This document shows positions 38,960 to 48,183 of a stretch of 64,000 nt of DNA, piece after piece. The stretch is from Rhizohabitans arisaemae (GTDB lineage: Bacteria; Actinomycetota; Actinomycetes; Streptosporangiales; Streptosporangiaceae), in contig NZ_BLRH01000024.1 of assembly GCF_025996515.1 (NCBI RefSeq), positions 1-64,000 on the forward strand. The letters are read 5' to 3'. Every line of letters starts with the position of its first letter. Within the stretch, counting starts at the first letter, position 1. The notes beneath the pieces are model-generated. The model saw only the letters and a program-made list of their open reading frames with translations. It had not been told where the DNA came from and did no database searches. The translations under genes and the position numbers were made by a program.

Positions 38960-40834
38960 TCAGTCGGCGAAGATGTCCCGGTAGAAGGCGATCTCCGCTT
39001 CCAGGGCTTTGATCTGGGTGTCGGCCCGCCGGAAGCCGTGTGACTCACCCGCAAAGGTGATCAAGGTGCAGGGGATTCCGTTGTCCTTCATCGCCGCGGC
39101 GAACACGGTCGACTGCTGCGGGGGTACGACGGGGTCGTCCAGCCCTTGGAGGAGCAGCATCGGGCAGCGCACCGAGGACGCCGAGGAGAGCGGCTGGCGG
39201 GCGTCGTACAGGATCGGGTCGGGCGGGCCGACCAGCCATTCGACGTACCGGGACTCGAAGTCGTGGGTGGTGTCGTTGAACGTGCTCAGGTCGCTGACCC
39301 CGTAGACGGAGACCCCGCCCGCGAACACCGTCGACGCCGCGCACGCGGCCATGACCGTCCAGCCGCCCGCACTCCGTCCGCGGATGGCGACCCGGGAGGC
39401 GATCCTGGCGTCGAGGAGCCACCGGGCGGAGGCGATCGCGTCCTCCACGTCGACCACCCCCCATTGGCCGCGGAGCCGGTCGCGGTAGGCCCGCCCGTAC
39501 CCGCTCGACCCGCCGTAGTTGAGGTCCAGGATGCCGATGCCCCGGCTGGTCAGGTACGCCTTGCTCAGGTCGAGCGCGGTGTCGGCGTGCCCGGTCGGCC
39601 CCCCGTGCACGTTGATCACGTAGGGGGGCAGGCCCCGCCATTCGGCGGTGGGGTTGCCCGGGGGATGCCGGTAGGCGTGGATCATGCGCCCGAAGCGGCT
39701 CTCGATCTCCACCGGGTGGGGGATCGGGAGGTAGGCGATGTGCGGCGGCGTCTCGATCTCCCTGCGGAGCTCGGCCGTCTCCCCGGTGGCGAGGTCCAGG
39801 CGGATCAGCGTCCTGCCGGACGTCGGCCCGGACGCCACCCCGACCAGCAGGTTCCCGTCGGCGGTGAGCGCGGAGTCCCACACGTTGTAGTCGAGGTCGA
39901 GGTCGGCCAGGGTGCAGTCGTCGGGGTCGAGGATGCCGAGCCGCTGGTCGCCGCCTTGGCCGTGCAGGACGGCGAGCCTCCCGTCGGCGAGGATCTGGTA
40001 CGGCTTGCCGCCGAGCCGCCAGAGGGGGCGGGCGAACTCCTCCTCGGCGGGGTAGAGCGCCTGGGACGAAGTGCCATATATCCCGATCTGGTAGATGTTC
40101 CACCAGCCAGACCAGTCGGAGATCAGGTACAGGGTGGAGTCGTCCAGCCACTGGGGGGCGAGGATCGACTCGGTCTGCCCTCCCTTGACGGTCCAGGACT
40201 TGCCGCTCTCCATCCGCATGATCTTCAGCTCGGTGCTGACCCAGGGCAGCCTGGGATGATTCCAGCAGATGAACGCGAGATGCTCCCCGTTTGGGGAGAA
40301 CGCCAGTCCGGCGTAGAAGTCCGACCCGGTGGCCACCTCCCGGCACGCCGCCGAGCCGTCGAGCGGGACGGCGACGACGGCGCGGGTCACCCGGCCGTCG
40401 GCGGCGTGGCTCTCCCGCACGCACCAGACCTCGTCGCCGTGGAGTGTCGTCTCCGCGTAGCGAAGGCAGCCGGGGCGCTCGGGTTCCGGGGTGAGGGGCC
40501 GGACCTCGCCCCGGCCGGTAAGGAGGTAAAGCCGTTGGTCGGGGTGGTGGGAGAAGACGATGCCGTGGCCCGGCACCACCAGATAGGAGCGCCCGCCGTA
40601 CTCGTGTACCCGGGTACGCGCGTCCCACGGCGCGGGAAGTGTCTCGTGGAGGCCGTCCGGGGTGTGGTGCATGATCGTGGTCCGTCCGCCCTCGTCGGGG
40701 CGGTCCTCCTGCCACCAGACCTCGCGGCCCATCGCGGTCGGGTAGCTGATTCGGAGGCCGGTCCGCGCGACGTCGGCTGCGGAGATCGGAGACGGCCACG
40801 TTGCGTAAGGCGCCATTACGCGTTGGGGGGTCAT
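38960..40834 (-). CDS. S9 family prolyl oligopeptidase-like serine peptidase
   Basis: The 624-aa protein is a beta-propeller (about 1-370) capped by an alpha/beta-hydrolase peptidase domain, the acylaminoacyl-peptidase/dipeptidyl-peptidase IV pattern. The nucleophile S488 is in RGRSAGGW, the acid is D566 or D567 in QGLDDPVVP, and H599 is in AGESHGF. No signal peptide, so it trims peptides inside the cell. ATG at 40834 is used; another in-frame ATG is six codons on. Divergent from a small ORF at 40922. Confidence 0.92.
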   Translation of the reverse strand: MTPQRVMAPYATWPSPISAADVARTGLRISYPTAMGREVWWQEDRPDEGGRTTIMHHTPDGLHETLPAPWDARTRVHEYGGRSYLVVPGHGIVFSHHPDQRLYLLTGRGEVRPLTPEPERPGCLRYAETTLHGDEVWCVRESHAADGRVTRAVVAVPLDGSAACREVATGSDFYAGLAFSPNGEHLAFICWNHPRLPWVSTELKIMRMESGKSWTVKGGQTESILAPQWLDDSTLYLISDWSGWWNIYQIGIYGTSSQALYPAEEEFARPLWRLGGKPYQILADGRLAVLHGQGGDQRLGILDPDDCTLADLDLDYNVWDSALTADGNLLVGVASGPTSGRTLIRLDLATGETAELRREIETPPHIAYLPIPHPVEIESRFGRMIHAYRHPPGNPTAEWRGLPPYVINVHGGPTGHADTALDLSKAYLTSRGIGILDLNYGGSSGYGRAYRDRLRGQWGVVDVEDAIASARWLLDARIASRVAIRGRSAGGWTVMAACAASTVFAGGVSVYGVSDLSTFNDTTHDFESRYVEWLVGPPDPILYDARQPLSSASSVRCPMLLLQGLDDPVVPPQQSTVFAAAMKDNGIPCTLITFAGESHGFRRADTQIKALEAEIAFYRDIFAD

Positions 40835-40909
40835 ATCGGCATCGTGCCCCAAAAACGGAGATGGCATAACCCGTTTCACGCCCGTCTCGCGGTATGCGCC
40901 GAGCGGGGT

Positions 40910-40915
40910 TAGCGT
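40910..40915 (+). promoter_or_regulatory. -10 element of the 56-aa ORF
   Basis: TAGCGT ends six bases before the ATG at 40922, the same spacing as at dapA, ftsK and dapF. Confidence 0.35.
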
Positions 40916-40921
40916 GGAAGG

Positions 40922-41092
40922 ATGAGCCTATTGCCCGACTGGCCGGAACCCCGCTCCGCCACGCCCTGGTGCGACACCCTCACCGGTCTCCCCAAGGCGG
41001 GGAGACCGGCGGATAAATCACCGGAGAACGTCGTCGCCGAGGTGCTTTCGGCGATCCTGCTCGGCTCCGATCGGCGCCGCCCGGAGCGTTAG
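40922..41092 (+). CDS. Small uncharacterised protein, 56 aa (tentative)
   Basis: The frame begins MSLLPDWPEPRSATPWCDTL and ends in an Arg-rich tail after a short amphipathic helix (NVVAEVLSAILLG). No family is recognised. A -10-like TAGCGT at the leaderless distance and window-typical codon use support it. It is divergent from the peptidase gene and overlaps the end of gluD by four bases tail to tail. Confidence 0.45.
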   Translation: MSLLPDWPEPRSATPWCDTLTGLPKAGRPADKSPENVVAEVLSAILLGSDRRRPER

Positions 41093-41955
41093 ACGCCCGT
41101 GCTCATCGACATGGACGCCATGACGGGTTTGGCCGAGGTACGGCGGCTGCGCCTGCTCCGCCGCTCCAGCCAGACGGCGACGCCGCTCAGCGCCATGTTG
41201 AGCCCGACGTAGATGACGCCGATCACGATCGCCGCGGGGATCAGGCTGCCGAAGTGGACGGCAGGGATGATCTTGAATCCCATGTTGAGCAGGTCCACGT
41301 AGGCGATGATGTAGCCGAGCGCGGTGTCCTTGAGCAGGACGACGAGCTGGCTGACGATGGCCGGCATCATCGCGGTGACCGCCTGCGGGAGCAGGACCAG
41401 CCGCATCACATTGGTCTTGCGCAGTCCGAGGGCGTAGGCCGCCTCCGACTGCCCTCTGGGCACCGCGCGGATGCCCGCCCTGACCACTTCGGCCAGGACC
41501 GATCCGTTGTACAGGGTGAGTCCGGCCACCACGGCCATCAGGGTGTAGTCCCCGCCGCCGAAGACCCAGGGCGACGCGTAGAAGATGAAGAAGATGAGCA
41601 GCAGGAGCGGGACCGCTCGGAAGATCTCCACGACGGCGCCCGCGGGGACCCGGATCCATTTGTGGTCGGAGAGCCGGGCGATACCGAAGACCGCACCGAA
41701 GACCACCGCGAAGACCGCGGCGAGCCCGGCGGCCGTCAAGGTGCCCAGCAGGCCGGGAATGATGAAGTTCACCCAGGTCGAGGACTGGAGGAACGGCTCC
41801 CAGATCCTGCCGTCCCACTGCCCCTCGGCACCGAACTCGGCGATGACGAAGTACGCGATCGCCGCCAGCACCACGACGGTGACCAGCGTGAGGGCGTTGT
41901 TGCGCAGCCGGGCCCGGGGTCCCGGTGTGTCGAACAGGATGTTCGCCTGGGTCAT
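41089..41955 (-). CDS. gluD: Glutamate-type ABC transporter permease GluD
   Basis: This 288-aa permease of polar amino-acid importers has about five membrane helices and the family loop VVRAGIRAVPRGQSEAAYAL, which docks onto the ATPase. With GluC it forms the pore for glutamate or a related amino acid. Its ATG overlaps the gluC stop by one base. The long open frame that extends through gluC from 42549 is an artefact; the start at 41955 begins the homologous protein. The C-terminal tail is Arg/Ser-rich. Confidence 0.9.
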   Translation of the reverse strand: MTQANILFDTPGPRARLRNNALTLVTVVVLAAIAYFVIAEFGAEGQWDGRIWEPFLQSSTWVNFIIPGLLGTLTAAGLAAVFAVVFGAVFGIARLSDHKWIRVPAGAVVEIFRAVPLLLLIFFIFYASPWVFGGGDYTLMAVVAGLTLYNGSVLAEVVRAGIRAVPRGQSEAAYALGLRKTNVMRLVLLPQAVTAMMPAIVSQLVVLLKDTALGYIIAYVDLLNMGFKIIPAVHFGSLIPAAIVIGVIYVGLNMALSGVAVWLERRSRRSRRTSAKPVMASMSMSTGV

Positions 41956-42620
41956 CAGGTCACCGCCAGTCGCTTGGCCAGCCATCCGGTGAAGAAGCCG
42001 ATGGGCAGGGTCACCGCCATGAACGCGACGATGAGACCGAGGAAGATGGGGATCGAGACCCCGGTGTCGTCGAAGATGTCCTTCATCGTGAACGCCGACT
42101 CCGCCAGGTAGCCGGCGGCGATCGCCACCGTGGTGTTCTTCATCATCGCGATCATCACGCTGCCCAGCGGGGCGACGACCACGCGGAACGCCTGCGGCAG
42201 GATGATCATGCGCAGGGACTGGACGAACGTGAAGCCGAGCGCCCGGGCGGCCTCGGCCTGACCCAGCGGCACCGTGTTGATCCCCGACCGGAGCGCCTCG
42301 CAGACGAAGGTCGCGGTGTAGGCGGACAGTCCCAGGACCACCAGCCAGAACCCGTTGGTGCTGGGTGTCTGGGAGAAGGACAGGCCGAGGGTGTCGCTGA
42401 GCCCGAGCGCGGAGAAGGCCAGGATCAGGGTGAGCGGGGTGTTCCGCACGACGTTGACGTAGACCGTCCCGGCCGCGCGCAGCACCGGGGTCGGCGACAC
42501 CCGCATGGACACCAGGATCGTGCCGAGGATCAGCGACAGGACCGCGCACACCGCGGCGATCTGCACGTTCTTCAGGAAACTCAGCAGCAGATCCGGTGCG
42601 TACTTGATTAATTCATCCAT
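41955..42620 (-). CDS. gluC: Glutamate-type ABC transporter permease GluC
   Basis: The 221-aa permease has the HisMQ fold: five helices and the ATPase-contact loop CEALRSGINTVPLGQAEAARAL. GGAG lies five bases before the ATG. It is separated from gluB by 73 bases holding an 18-bp hairpin, and its stop overlaps the gluD start. Confidence 0.92.
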   Translation of the reverse strand: MDELIKYAPDLLLSFLKNVQIAAVCAVLSLILGTILVSMRVSPTPVLRAAGTVYVNVVRNTPLTLILAFSALGLSDTLGLSFSQTPSTNGFWLVVLGLSAYTATFVCEALRSGINTVPLGQAEAARALGFTFVQSLRMIILPQAFRVVVAPLGSVMIAMMKNTTVAIAAGYLAESAFTMKDIFDDTGVSIPIFLGLIVAFMAVTLPIGFFTGWLAKRLAVT

Positions 42621-42642
42621 CGTGCTCCACCCGTGGATACGG

Positions 42643-42681
42643 CGGCGGCCGGTGACCCGGACGCCGGGTCACCGGCCGCCG
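42643..42681 (-). other. 18-bp perfect hairpin between gluB and gluC
   Basis: Arms 42643-42660 and 42664-42681 are exact inverses with a 3-base loop. No T-run follows. It starts 12 bases after the gluB stop and leaves the gluC ribosome site free. Such intercistronic stems usually protect the upstream message from 3' decay or partly terminate, so more binding protein than permease is made. Confidence 0.75.
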
Positions 42682-42693
42682 TAGGGAATCGGA

Positions 42694-43545
42694 TCAGCTG
42701 CAACCCTCGGCCGGGGGAGTCGCGGCGGGCGCGGTGAGTCCCTGAGTCTTTCCGAACCACTTGTCGAAGAGCTGCTTCATGGTGCCGTCCTGGTACATCT
42801 TGGCGACCGCGGCGTTGATCGCCTCACAGGTCTTGGTGTCGCCCTTCTTCAGGCCGACGCCGTACTTCTCGTCGGTGAACGGGTCACCCAGGATCTTGAG
42901 GTTGCCCCCCTGGGCGGCGAACCCGGCGAGAATCAGGTCGTCGGTGGTGACCGCGTCCAGGTTGCTCCCGTTGAGCTTGGCGAAGCACTCGGAGTAGTTG
43001 CTCGCGCCGACCAGCTGGACGTCGAGGTCGAGCTTGCCGTCCGGCGGCGGGTCGGTGATCCGCTTGTAGGAGTTGGATCCCGCGGCCTGGCAGATCCGCT
43101 TGCCCTTCAGGTCGGTCGCCTTGGTGATCGCGGTGTCGCCTGCACGCACGATGGTGTCCTGGTGGGCGATGATGTAGGGCCCACCGAAGGTGACCTTGCC
43201 CTTACGGGCCTCGGTGATGGAGTAGGTCGCCACGATGATGTCAACCGTGCCGTTGGCCAGGAATGCCTCCCGGTTGGAGGAGGCGGACTCCTTCCACTCG
43301 ATCTCGACGTCCTTACCGCCGGCCAGCTCCTTCAGCAGGTACTTGGCGACGTCGACGTCGAAGCCCTCAGGGGCGTCGCCCTTCTTGAGGCCGAGGCCGG
43401 GCTGGTCCCACTTGGTGCCGACCACGATCTTCTCGCCGGCCTTGGCCCGGTCGACCAACGGGCCGTCGGAGCCTCCGCCGCACGCGGCCAGGCTCGCGGT
43501 GAGGGCTACGCCTACCAGGGCGGTTCCTACTTTGCGTACACGCAT
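42694..43545 (-). CDS. gluB: Glutamate-type substrate-binding lipoprotein GluB
   Basis: The 283-aa family 3 solute-binding protein has a lipoprotein signal ending in TASLAAC (C22) and the type II fold with motifs VGTKWDQPGLGLKKGDAPEG (start of the first lobe), YSITEARKGKVTFGGPY, and DKWFGK near the end. It delivers an acidic or polar amino acid, most likely glutamate by gene order. It is 20 bases downstream of gluA and is followed by the intercistronic hairpin. Confidence 0.93.
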   Translation of the reverse strand: MRVRKVGTALVGVALTASLAACGGGSDGPLVDRAKAGEKIVVGTKWDQPGLGLKKGDAPEGFDVDVAKYLLKELAGGKDVEIEWKESASSNREAFLANGTVDIIVATYSITEARKGKVTFGGPYIIAHQDTIVRAGDTAITKATDLKGKRICQAAGSNSYKRITDPPPDGKLDLDVQLVGASNYSECFAKLNGSNLDAVTTDDLILAGFAAQGGNLKILGDPFTDEKYGVGLKKGDTKTCEAINAAVAKMYQDGTMKQLFDKWFGKTQGLTAPAATPPAEGCS

Positions 43546-43565
43546 TCCCGCAACCTCGTCTCAGG

Positions 43566-44333
43566 TCAGTGAGTCAGAATCTTGGAGAGAAAATCCTTGG
43601 CGCGGTCGGTGCGCGCGTTGGTGAAGAACTCCTCAGGGGTGTTCTCCTCGACGATCTGGCCTTCGGCCATGAACACGACGCGGTTCGCCGCCCGGCGGGC
43701 GAACCCCATCTCGTGGGTGACGACCATCATGGTCATGCCCTCGCCGGCCAGCTCGATCATGACGTCGAGGACCTCTTGGACCATCTCGGGGTCCAGGGCC
43801 GAGGTCGGCTCGTCGAACAAGATCATTTTTGGGTTCATCGCGAGCGCCCGGGCGATGGCCGCGCGCTGCTGCTGGCCGCCGGAGAGCTGGGCGGGGTGCT
43901 TGTGGGCCTGGGCGGCGATGCCCACCCGCTCCAGCAGCTCCAGCCCGCGCTTCTCCGCGTCCTTGGGCGGGATCCCGCGGACTTTGATCGGGCCGAGGGT
44001 GACATTTTCCAAGATTGTCTTGTGTGCGAACAGGTTGAACGATTGGAAGACCATGCCGACCTCGGAACGGAGCCGGGCCAGACCCTTTCCTTCGGCGGGA
44101 AGGGGGCGCCCCTCAAATGTGATTGTCCCGGAATCGATGGACTCAAGCCGGTTGACGGTCCGGCACAGCGTGGATTTACCGCCCCCGGACGGGCCGATGA
44201 CCACGACGACCTCGCCACGCTCGATGCCGAGGTTTATATTCCTAAGAACATGTAAATTTCCGTAGTACTTGTTGACATTGTCTAGGACAACAAGTGCTCC
44301 CTGCCGATCCGTGGCATTACCGGTCTCCGTCAT
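43566..44333 (-). CDS. gluA: Glutamate-type ABC transporter ATPase GluA
   Basis: The 255-aa ATPase has Walker A GPSGGGKS (47-54), the Q-loop [10 protein letters not shown], signature LSGGQQQR (150-157), Walker B ILFDEP (171-176) and the H-loop in VVTHEMGF. It powers the GluCD pore. It is first in gluABCD and divergent from miaB across 151 bases. No ribosome site is visible; TAACTT seven bases before the ATG suggests a leaderless start. Confidence 0.95.
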   Translation of the reverse strand: MTETGNATDRQGALVVLDNVNKYYGNLHVLRNINLGIERGEVVVVIGPSGGGKSTLCRTVNRLESIDSGTITFEGRPLPAEGKGLARLRSEVGMVFQSFNLFAHKTILENVTLGPIKVRGIPPKDAEKRGLELLERVGIAAQAHKHPAQLSGGQQQRAAIARALAMNPKMILFDEPTSALDPEMVQEVLDVMIELAGEGMTMMVVTHEMGFARRAANRVVFMAEGQIVEENTPEEFFTNARTDRAKDFLSKILTH

Positions 44334-44484
44334 GACGCATAAGTTAATACCCGAGAATGGAAATGTCAGGGTCTTTATCGGTACCGATCCGATTACGCCG
44401 CCCAACCTCTTCCACGGTGTGCGTACCCCGGGTTCGGCGCATCATGTGACCGCGCTCCGCGGAGCGCCTACCCTTGTCGGTGAG

Positions 44485-45987
44485 ATGACAGTCACCGCAG
44501 AGGGCACCCGCACGTACGAGGTACGGACCTATGGGTGTCAGATGAACGTTCATGACTCCGAGCGCCTGTCCGGTCTGCTGGAGAGCGCCGGCTATGCCCG
44601 CGCGGCCGCCGGGGAGACCGCGGACATCGTGGTCTTCAACACCTGTGCCGTCCGGGAGAACGCCGACAACCGCCTGTACGGGAACCTCGGCCACCTGCGC
44701 CCCGCCAAGCTCGCCAATCCGGACATGCAGATCGCGGTGGGCGGCTGCCTGGCGCAGAAGGACCGTGGGGAGATCGTCCGGCGTGCGCCCTGGGTGGACG
44801 TCGTGTTCGGCACCCACAACATCGGATCCCTGCCGGTGCTGCTGGAGCGGGCCCGGATCGGGCGCGAGGCCCAGGTCGAGATCGAGGAGTCGCTGACGAC
44901 CTTCCCCTCGACGCTGCCGACCCGCCGCGAGTCGCCGTACGCCGCCTGGGTCTCGATCTCGGTGGGGTGCAACAACACCTGCACCTTCTGCATCGTCCCC
45001 GCGCTGCGCGGCAAGGAGAAGGACCGGCGTCCCGGCGACGTCCTCGCCGAGGTCCAGGCGCTCGTCGACGAGGGCGCGTTGGAGATCACGCTGCTCGGCC
45101 AGAACGTCAACACCTACGGGGTGGAGTTCGGGGATCGGCTGGCGTTCGGAAAACTCCTCCGCGCCTGTGGTGGTGTCTCCGGGCTTGAGCGGGTTCGTTT
45201 CACCTCACCGCATCCGGCGGCCTTCACCGACGACGTCATCGCCGCGATGGCCGAGACGCCGAACGTCATGCACCAGCTCCACATGCCGCTGCAGTCGGGT
45301 TCCGACCGGGTGCTCAAGGCGATGCGCCGCTCCTACCGCGCGGAGCGGTATCTCGGGATCATCGAGCGGGTCCGCGCGGCGATGCCGGACGCGGCGATCT
45401 CCACCGACATCATCGTGGGCTTCCCCGGCGAGACGGAGGAGGACTTCCAGGGGACCCTGGACGTCGTCCGCCAATCGCGGTTCGCGAACGCCTTCACCTT
45501 CCAGTACTCCAAGCGTCCCGGCACCCCCGCGGCCACCATGGACGGGCAGGTGCCCAAAGAGGCGGTCCAGGAGCGGTACGAGCGGCTCGTCGCGCTACAG
45601 GAGGAGATCTCCTGGGCGGAGAACAAGGCTCAGGTGGGACGGACCGTGGAGATCCTCGTCGCGGAGGGCGAGGGGCGCAAGGACGACGCGACGCGCCGGA
45701 TGTCGGGGCGTGCGCCGGACAACCGGCTGGTGCACTTCGCGGTCCCCGGCGGGACCGAATCGGTCCGGCCCGGCGACATGGTCACCGCGGAGATCACCTA
45801 CGCGGCGCCGCACCACCTCGTCGCCGACGTCGTGCACGGGGTACGGCGGACGCGGGCCGGGGACGTCTGGGCCGCGCGGCAGGACGGCGCGGAAGCGGGC
45901 AAACCCGCGGTGCTGCTCGGGATGCCGACGATCGGCCGGCCGGTCCGCGAGGACGCCGAGGCGCCGTCGTGCTCGGCCCGGCCGTGA
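44485..45987 (+). CDS. miaB: tRNA-2-methylthio-N6-dimethylallyladenosine synthase
   Basis: MiaB methylthiolates i6A37 in tRNAs reading UNN codons, after MiaA has added the prenyl group. The 500-aa enzyme has UPF0004 cysteines C18, C54 and C88 ([22 protein letters not shown]), radical-SAM C162-x3-C166-x2-C169 in GCNNTCTFC, and a TRAM domain near the C-terminus. The ATG at 44485 starts the conserved part; an upstream open frame overlaps the divergent gluA and is rejected. miaA is 1.2 kb downstream. Confidence 0.96.
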   Translation: MTVTAEGTRTYEVRTYGCQMNVHDSERLSGLLESAGYARAAAGETADIVVFNTCAVRENADNRLYGNLGHLRPAKLANPDMQIAVGGCLAQKDRGEIVRRAPWVDVVFGTHNIGSLPVLLERARIGREAQVEIEESLTTFPSTLPTRRESPYAAWVSISVGCNNTCTFCIVPALRGKEKDRRPGDVLAEVQALVDEGALEITLLGQNVNTYGVEFGDRLAFGKLLRACGGVSGLERVRFTSPHPAAFTDDVIAAMAETPNVMHQLHMPLQSGSDRVLKAMRRSYRAERYLGIIERVRAAMPDAAISTDIIVGFPGETEEDFQGTLDVVRQSRFANAFTFQYSKRPGTPAATMDGQVPKEAVQERYERLVALQEEISWAENKAQVGRTVEILVAEGEGRKDDATRRMSGRAPDNRLVHFAVPGGTESVRPGDMVTAEITYAAPHHLVADVVHGVRRTRAGDVWAARQDGAEAGKPAVLLGMPTIGRPVREDAEAPSCSARP

Positions 45988-46005
45988 CGCGGAATCGGTA
46001 GCGGG

Positions 46006-46707
46006 GTGCTCGCCGCCGCAGCGGTCTGCCCGCACCCGCCGCTCCTGGTCCCCGAACTCGCCGGTGCCGCCTCCGCCGAGCTGGACGGGCTGCGCGCGGC
46101 GTGTGACCTGGTGGTCGGCTCGCTGATCGAATCGCGTCCGGACGTTCTCGTCGTGGTCGGCGGCGCCGGGAGCACGGCGAGCCATCCGCCGGACAGCGCC
46201 GGAAGCTTCGCCCCATATGGGGTGGACGTCCGGGTGGGGGAGGGGGAGCCGACGCTCCCGCTCTCCCTTACGGCCGGACGCTGGCTGCTCGACCGGGCCG
46301 GCTACCCGGGGCGGCTGGCCCTGGAGGCGGTGGCCTTCGACGCGCCCGCCGAAGACTGCCTGCGCCTCGGGCGCGACCTGGCGGCTTCCGCCGGCCGCGT
46401 CGCCTTACTGGTCATGGGCGACGGCTCGGCCTGCCTGACCGAGAAGTCACCCGGATACCTCGACCCCGCCGCGCGCCCGTACCAGGAGATGCTGGTCCGG
46501 GCGCTGGAGCGAGCCGACGCGGATGCGCTGGCCGGGCTGGACCCGGGCGAGGCGGACCGGCTGCTCGTCGCCGGACGGGCCGCCTGGCAGGTGCTCGCGG
46601 GCGCGGCGGGTGGCCGAGGTTGTCGTGGCGGACTCCACTACGCCGCGGCGCCGTACGGTGTCGGCTACGTCGTCGCGGAGTGGGTTCCGGAGCCGGCGGG
46701 GCGCTGA
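46006..46707 (+). CDS. Class III extradiol dioxygenase-like protein
   Basis: The 233-aa protein resembles the LigB-type extradiol dioxygenase fold: VCPHPPLLVPELAG at the start (the HPP motif), VVVGGAGST in the middle, ALLVMGDGSACL later. The family member between miaB and miaA is widespread in actinobacteria but has no proven reaction. GTG at 46006 is the start, 18 bases after the miaB stop, so it probably shares the miaB transcript. Confidence 0.8.
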   Translation: MLAAAAVCPHPPLLVPELAGAASAELDGLRAACDLVVGSLIESRPDVLVVVGGAGSTASHPPDSAGSFAPYGVDVRVGEGEPTLPLSLTAGRWLLDRAGYPGRLALEAVAFDAPAEDCLRLGRDLAASAGRVALLVMGDGSACLTEKSPGYLDPAARPYQEMLVRALERADADALAGLDPGEADRLLVAGRAAWQVLAGAAGGRGCRGGLHYAAAPYGVGYVVAEWVPEPAGR

Positions 46708-46731
46708 ACGTCCCCGCCGACCGGCCGGGCG

Positions 46732-47088
46732 TTATGCCGGTCCGGTGGGTCCGCGTCCGGTCTGTCCGGGTCCCGGCGGCATTCCGGTCCCGGTCTGTCC
46801 GTCGATCTTGTCTGCCGCGTTCTTGGCGGCGTCGGCGGCCTTCTTGATCTGCTCGGTGAACCTGCCGCCGGTGGCGCTGTCCGCGGCCCGGGCGCCTCTC
46901 TCGATGCCTTCGCGGATGCCGGCCTCCAGCTTGGTGCGGAACTCGGCTTCCATCTTGTTCCGCATGTCCTCGGGCTTGCCGGTCGTGGTGCCCGGCGCTC
47001 CGGCCTGAGGTGGGACCTTGGTGCCGGACATCTGCTCGTCCTTGGCGGCGACGGAGAACATCTCCTTCACCTTGTCGATGATCGACAT
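46732..47088 (-). CDS. MT0933/Rv0909-like antitoxin-family protein, no toxin nearby
   Basis: The 118-aa hydrophilic protein starts MSIIDKVKEMFS and later has SATGGRFTEQIKKAADAAKN, close to the ATGGKYSDKI-type repeat of MT0933-like antitoxins. Between and after these lie charged helices and a Gly/Pro/Thr tail of low complexity. No toxin gene is adjacent, so an antitoxin role is doubtful; the family is also common as stand-alone stress proteins. A GGGGGAG ribosome site is close to the ATG. It is on the opposite strand to its mia neighbours. Confidence 0.6.
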   Translation of the reverse strand: MSIIDKVKEMFSVAAKDEQMSGTKVPPQAGAPGTTTGKPEDMRNKMEAEFRTKLEAGIREGIERGARAADSATGGRFTEQIKKAADAAKNAADKIDGQTGTGMPPGPGQTGRGPTGPA

Positions 47089-47200
47089 AGTCTCCCCCGA
47101 ACGAAATAGACAAATCGCCCTTTGGGTACATACCCATTCTGGCATGGCAAAACAGTCAGGCTGCTCCGAGGAGTCTCCGGGGGTTGGCACACTTGAGCCC

Positions 47201-48100
47201 GTGGGCCAGCAATCAATCGTCGCGATCGTCGGCGCGACCGCGAGCGGCAAGTCCGACCTCGGAGTGGAGATCGCGCTACGGCTCGGCGGGGAAGTCGTCA
47301 ACGCCGACTCCATGCAGCTTTACCGAGGCATGGACATCGGCACGGCCAAACTCACCCCGGAGGAGCGCCGGGGGGTGCCCCACCATCTCCTCGACGTCTG
47401 GGACGTACGGCATACCGCGAGCGTCGCGGAGTACCAGCGCGCGGCCCGGCGGCTCGTCGAAGACCTCGCCGTACCCATCCTGGTCGGCGGGTCGGGCCTC
47501 TACATTCGGGCGGCCGTCGACGACCTGGAGTTCCCGGGGACCGATCCGGAGATCAGGGCCCGGCTGGAGGCGGAGCTCGACGAGGCCGGGCCGGACGCGC
47601 TGCACGCCCGGCTCCGGCGGCTGGACCCCGCGGCCGCGGCGGCGATCCTTCCCACCAACGGCCGCCGGATCGTCAGGGCGCTGGAGGTGATCGAGTTCTC
47701 CGGGCGGCCGTTCAGCGCGACGATGCCCTCCTACGAGGGGCTCCACCGATGCGTCCAGATCGGCCTGGAAGTCCCCCGCCCCGAACTCGACCGGCGGATC
47801 GCCCTCCGGGTGGACCGCATGTGGGCCGCGGGACTCGTCGCCGAGGTGCGCGCGCTGGAGGCCGCGGGACTGCGATCGGGGCGTACGGCGAGCCGCGCGC
47901 TCGGCTACGCGCAGGTGCTCCGGTACCTCGCCGGAGAGTGGACCGAGGACCAGGCGAAGGAGGAGACCGTCCGGGCCACCCGGCGCTTCGCGCGGCGCCA
48001 GGAGTCCTGGTTCCGCCGGGACCCCCGGGTCGTCTGGCTCCCTTACGACGCCGAGGACCTGGTCGAGCGGGCACTCGATCACATTGCCGACATCATGTGA
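47201..48100 (+). CDS. miaA: tRNA dimethylallyltransferase
   Basis: MiaA transfers dimethylallyl to A37 of tRNA, making the substrate of MiaB. The 299-aa enzyme has the P-loop GATASGKS (11-18), NADSMQLYRGMDIGTAK, the HHLLDVWD motif, LVGGSGLYIRA, and the C-terminal RRFARRQESWFRRD. The GTG at 47201 gives the normal short N-terminus; an in-frame ATG at 47144 would add 19 residues. dapF follows 83 bases downstream. Confidence 0.95.
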   Translation: MGQQSIVAIVGATASGKSDLGVEIALRLGGEVVNADSMQLYRGMDIGTAKLTPEERRGVPHHLLDVWDVRHTASVAEYQRAARRLVEDLAVPILVGGSGLYIRAAVDDLEFPGTDPEIRARLEAELDEAGPDALHARLRRLDPAAAAAILPTNGRRIVRALEVIEFSGRPFSATMPSYEGLHRCVQIGLEVPRPELDRRIALRVDRMWAAGLVAEVRALEAAGLRSGRTASRALGYAQVLRYLAGEWTEDQAKEETVRATRRFARRQESWFRRDPRVVWLPYDAEDLVERALDHIADIM

Positions 48101-48171
48101 GGTTTTTGCCCGGTACGGCGGTTCGCAGGGCCTCGCCGTCACCGGATGACGGCTCCGCCGCCGTACGGCCG

Positions 48172-48177
48172 TACGAT
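48172..48177 (+). promoter_or_regulatory. dapF -10 element, leaderless type
   Basis: TACGAT ends six bases before the dapF ATG; no ribosome site is present. Confidence 0.5.
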
Positions 48178-48183
48178 CTGCAC

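Noticed and set aside
41956..42549. Extension of gluD upstream through gluC
   Set aside because: It reads gluC out of frame; the gluD protein similarity starts at 41955 with overlap to the gluC stop.
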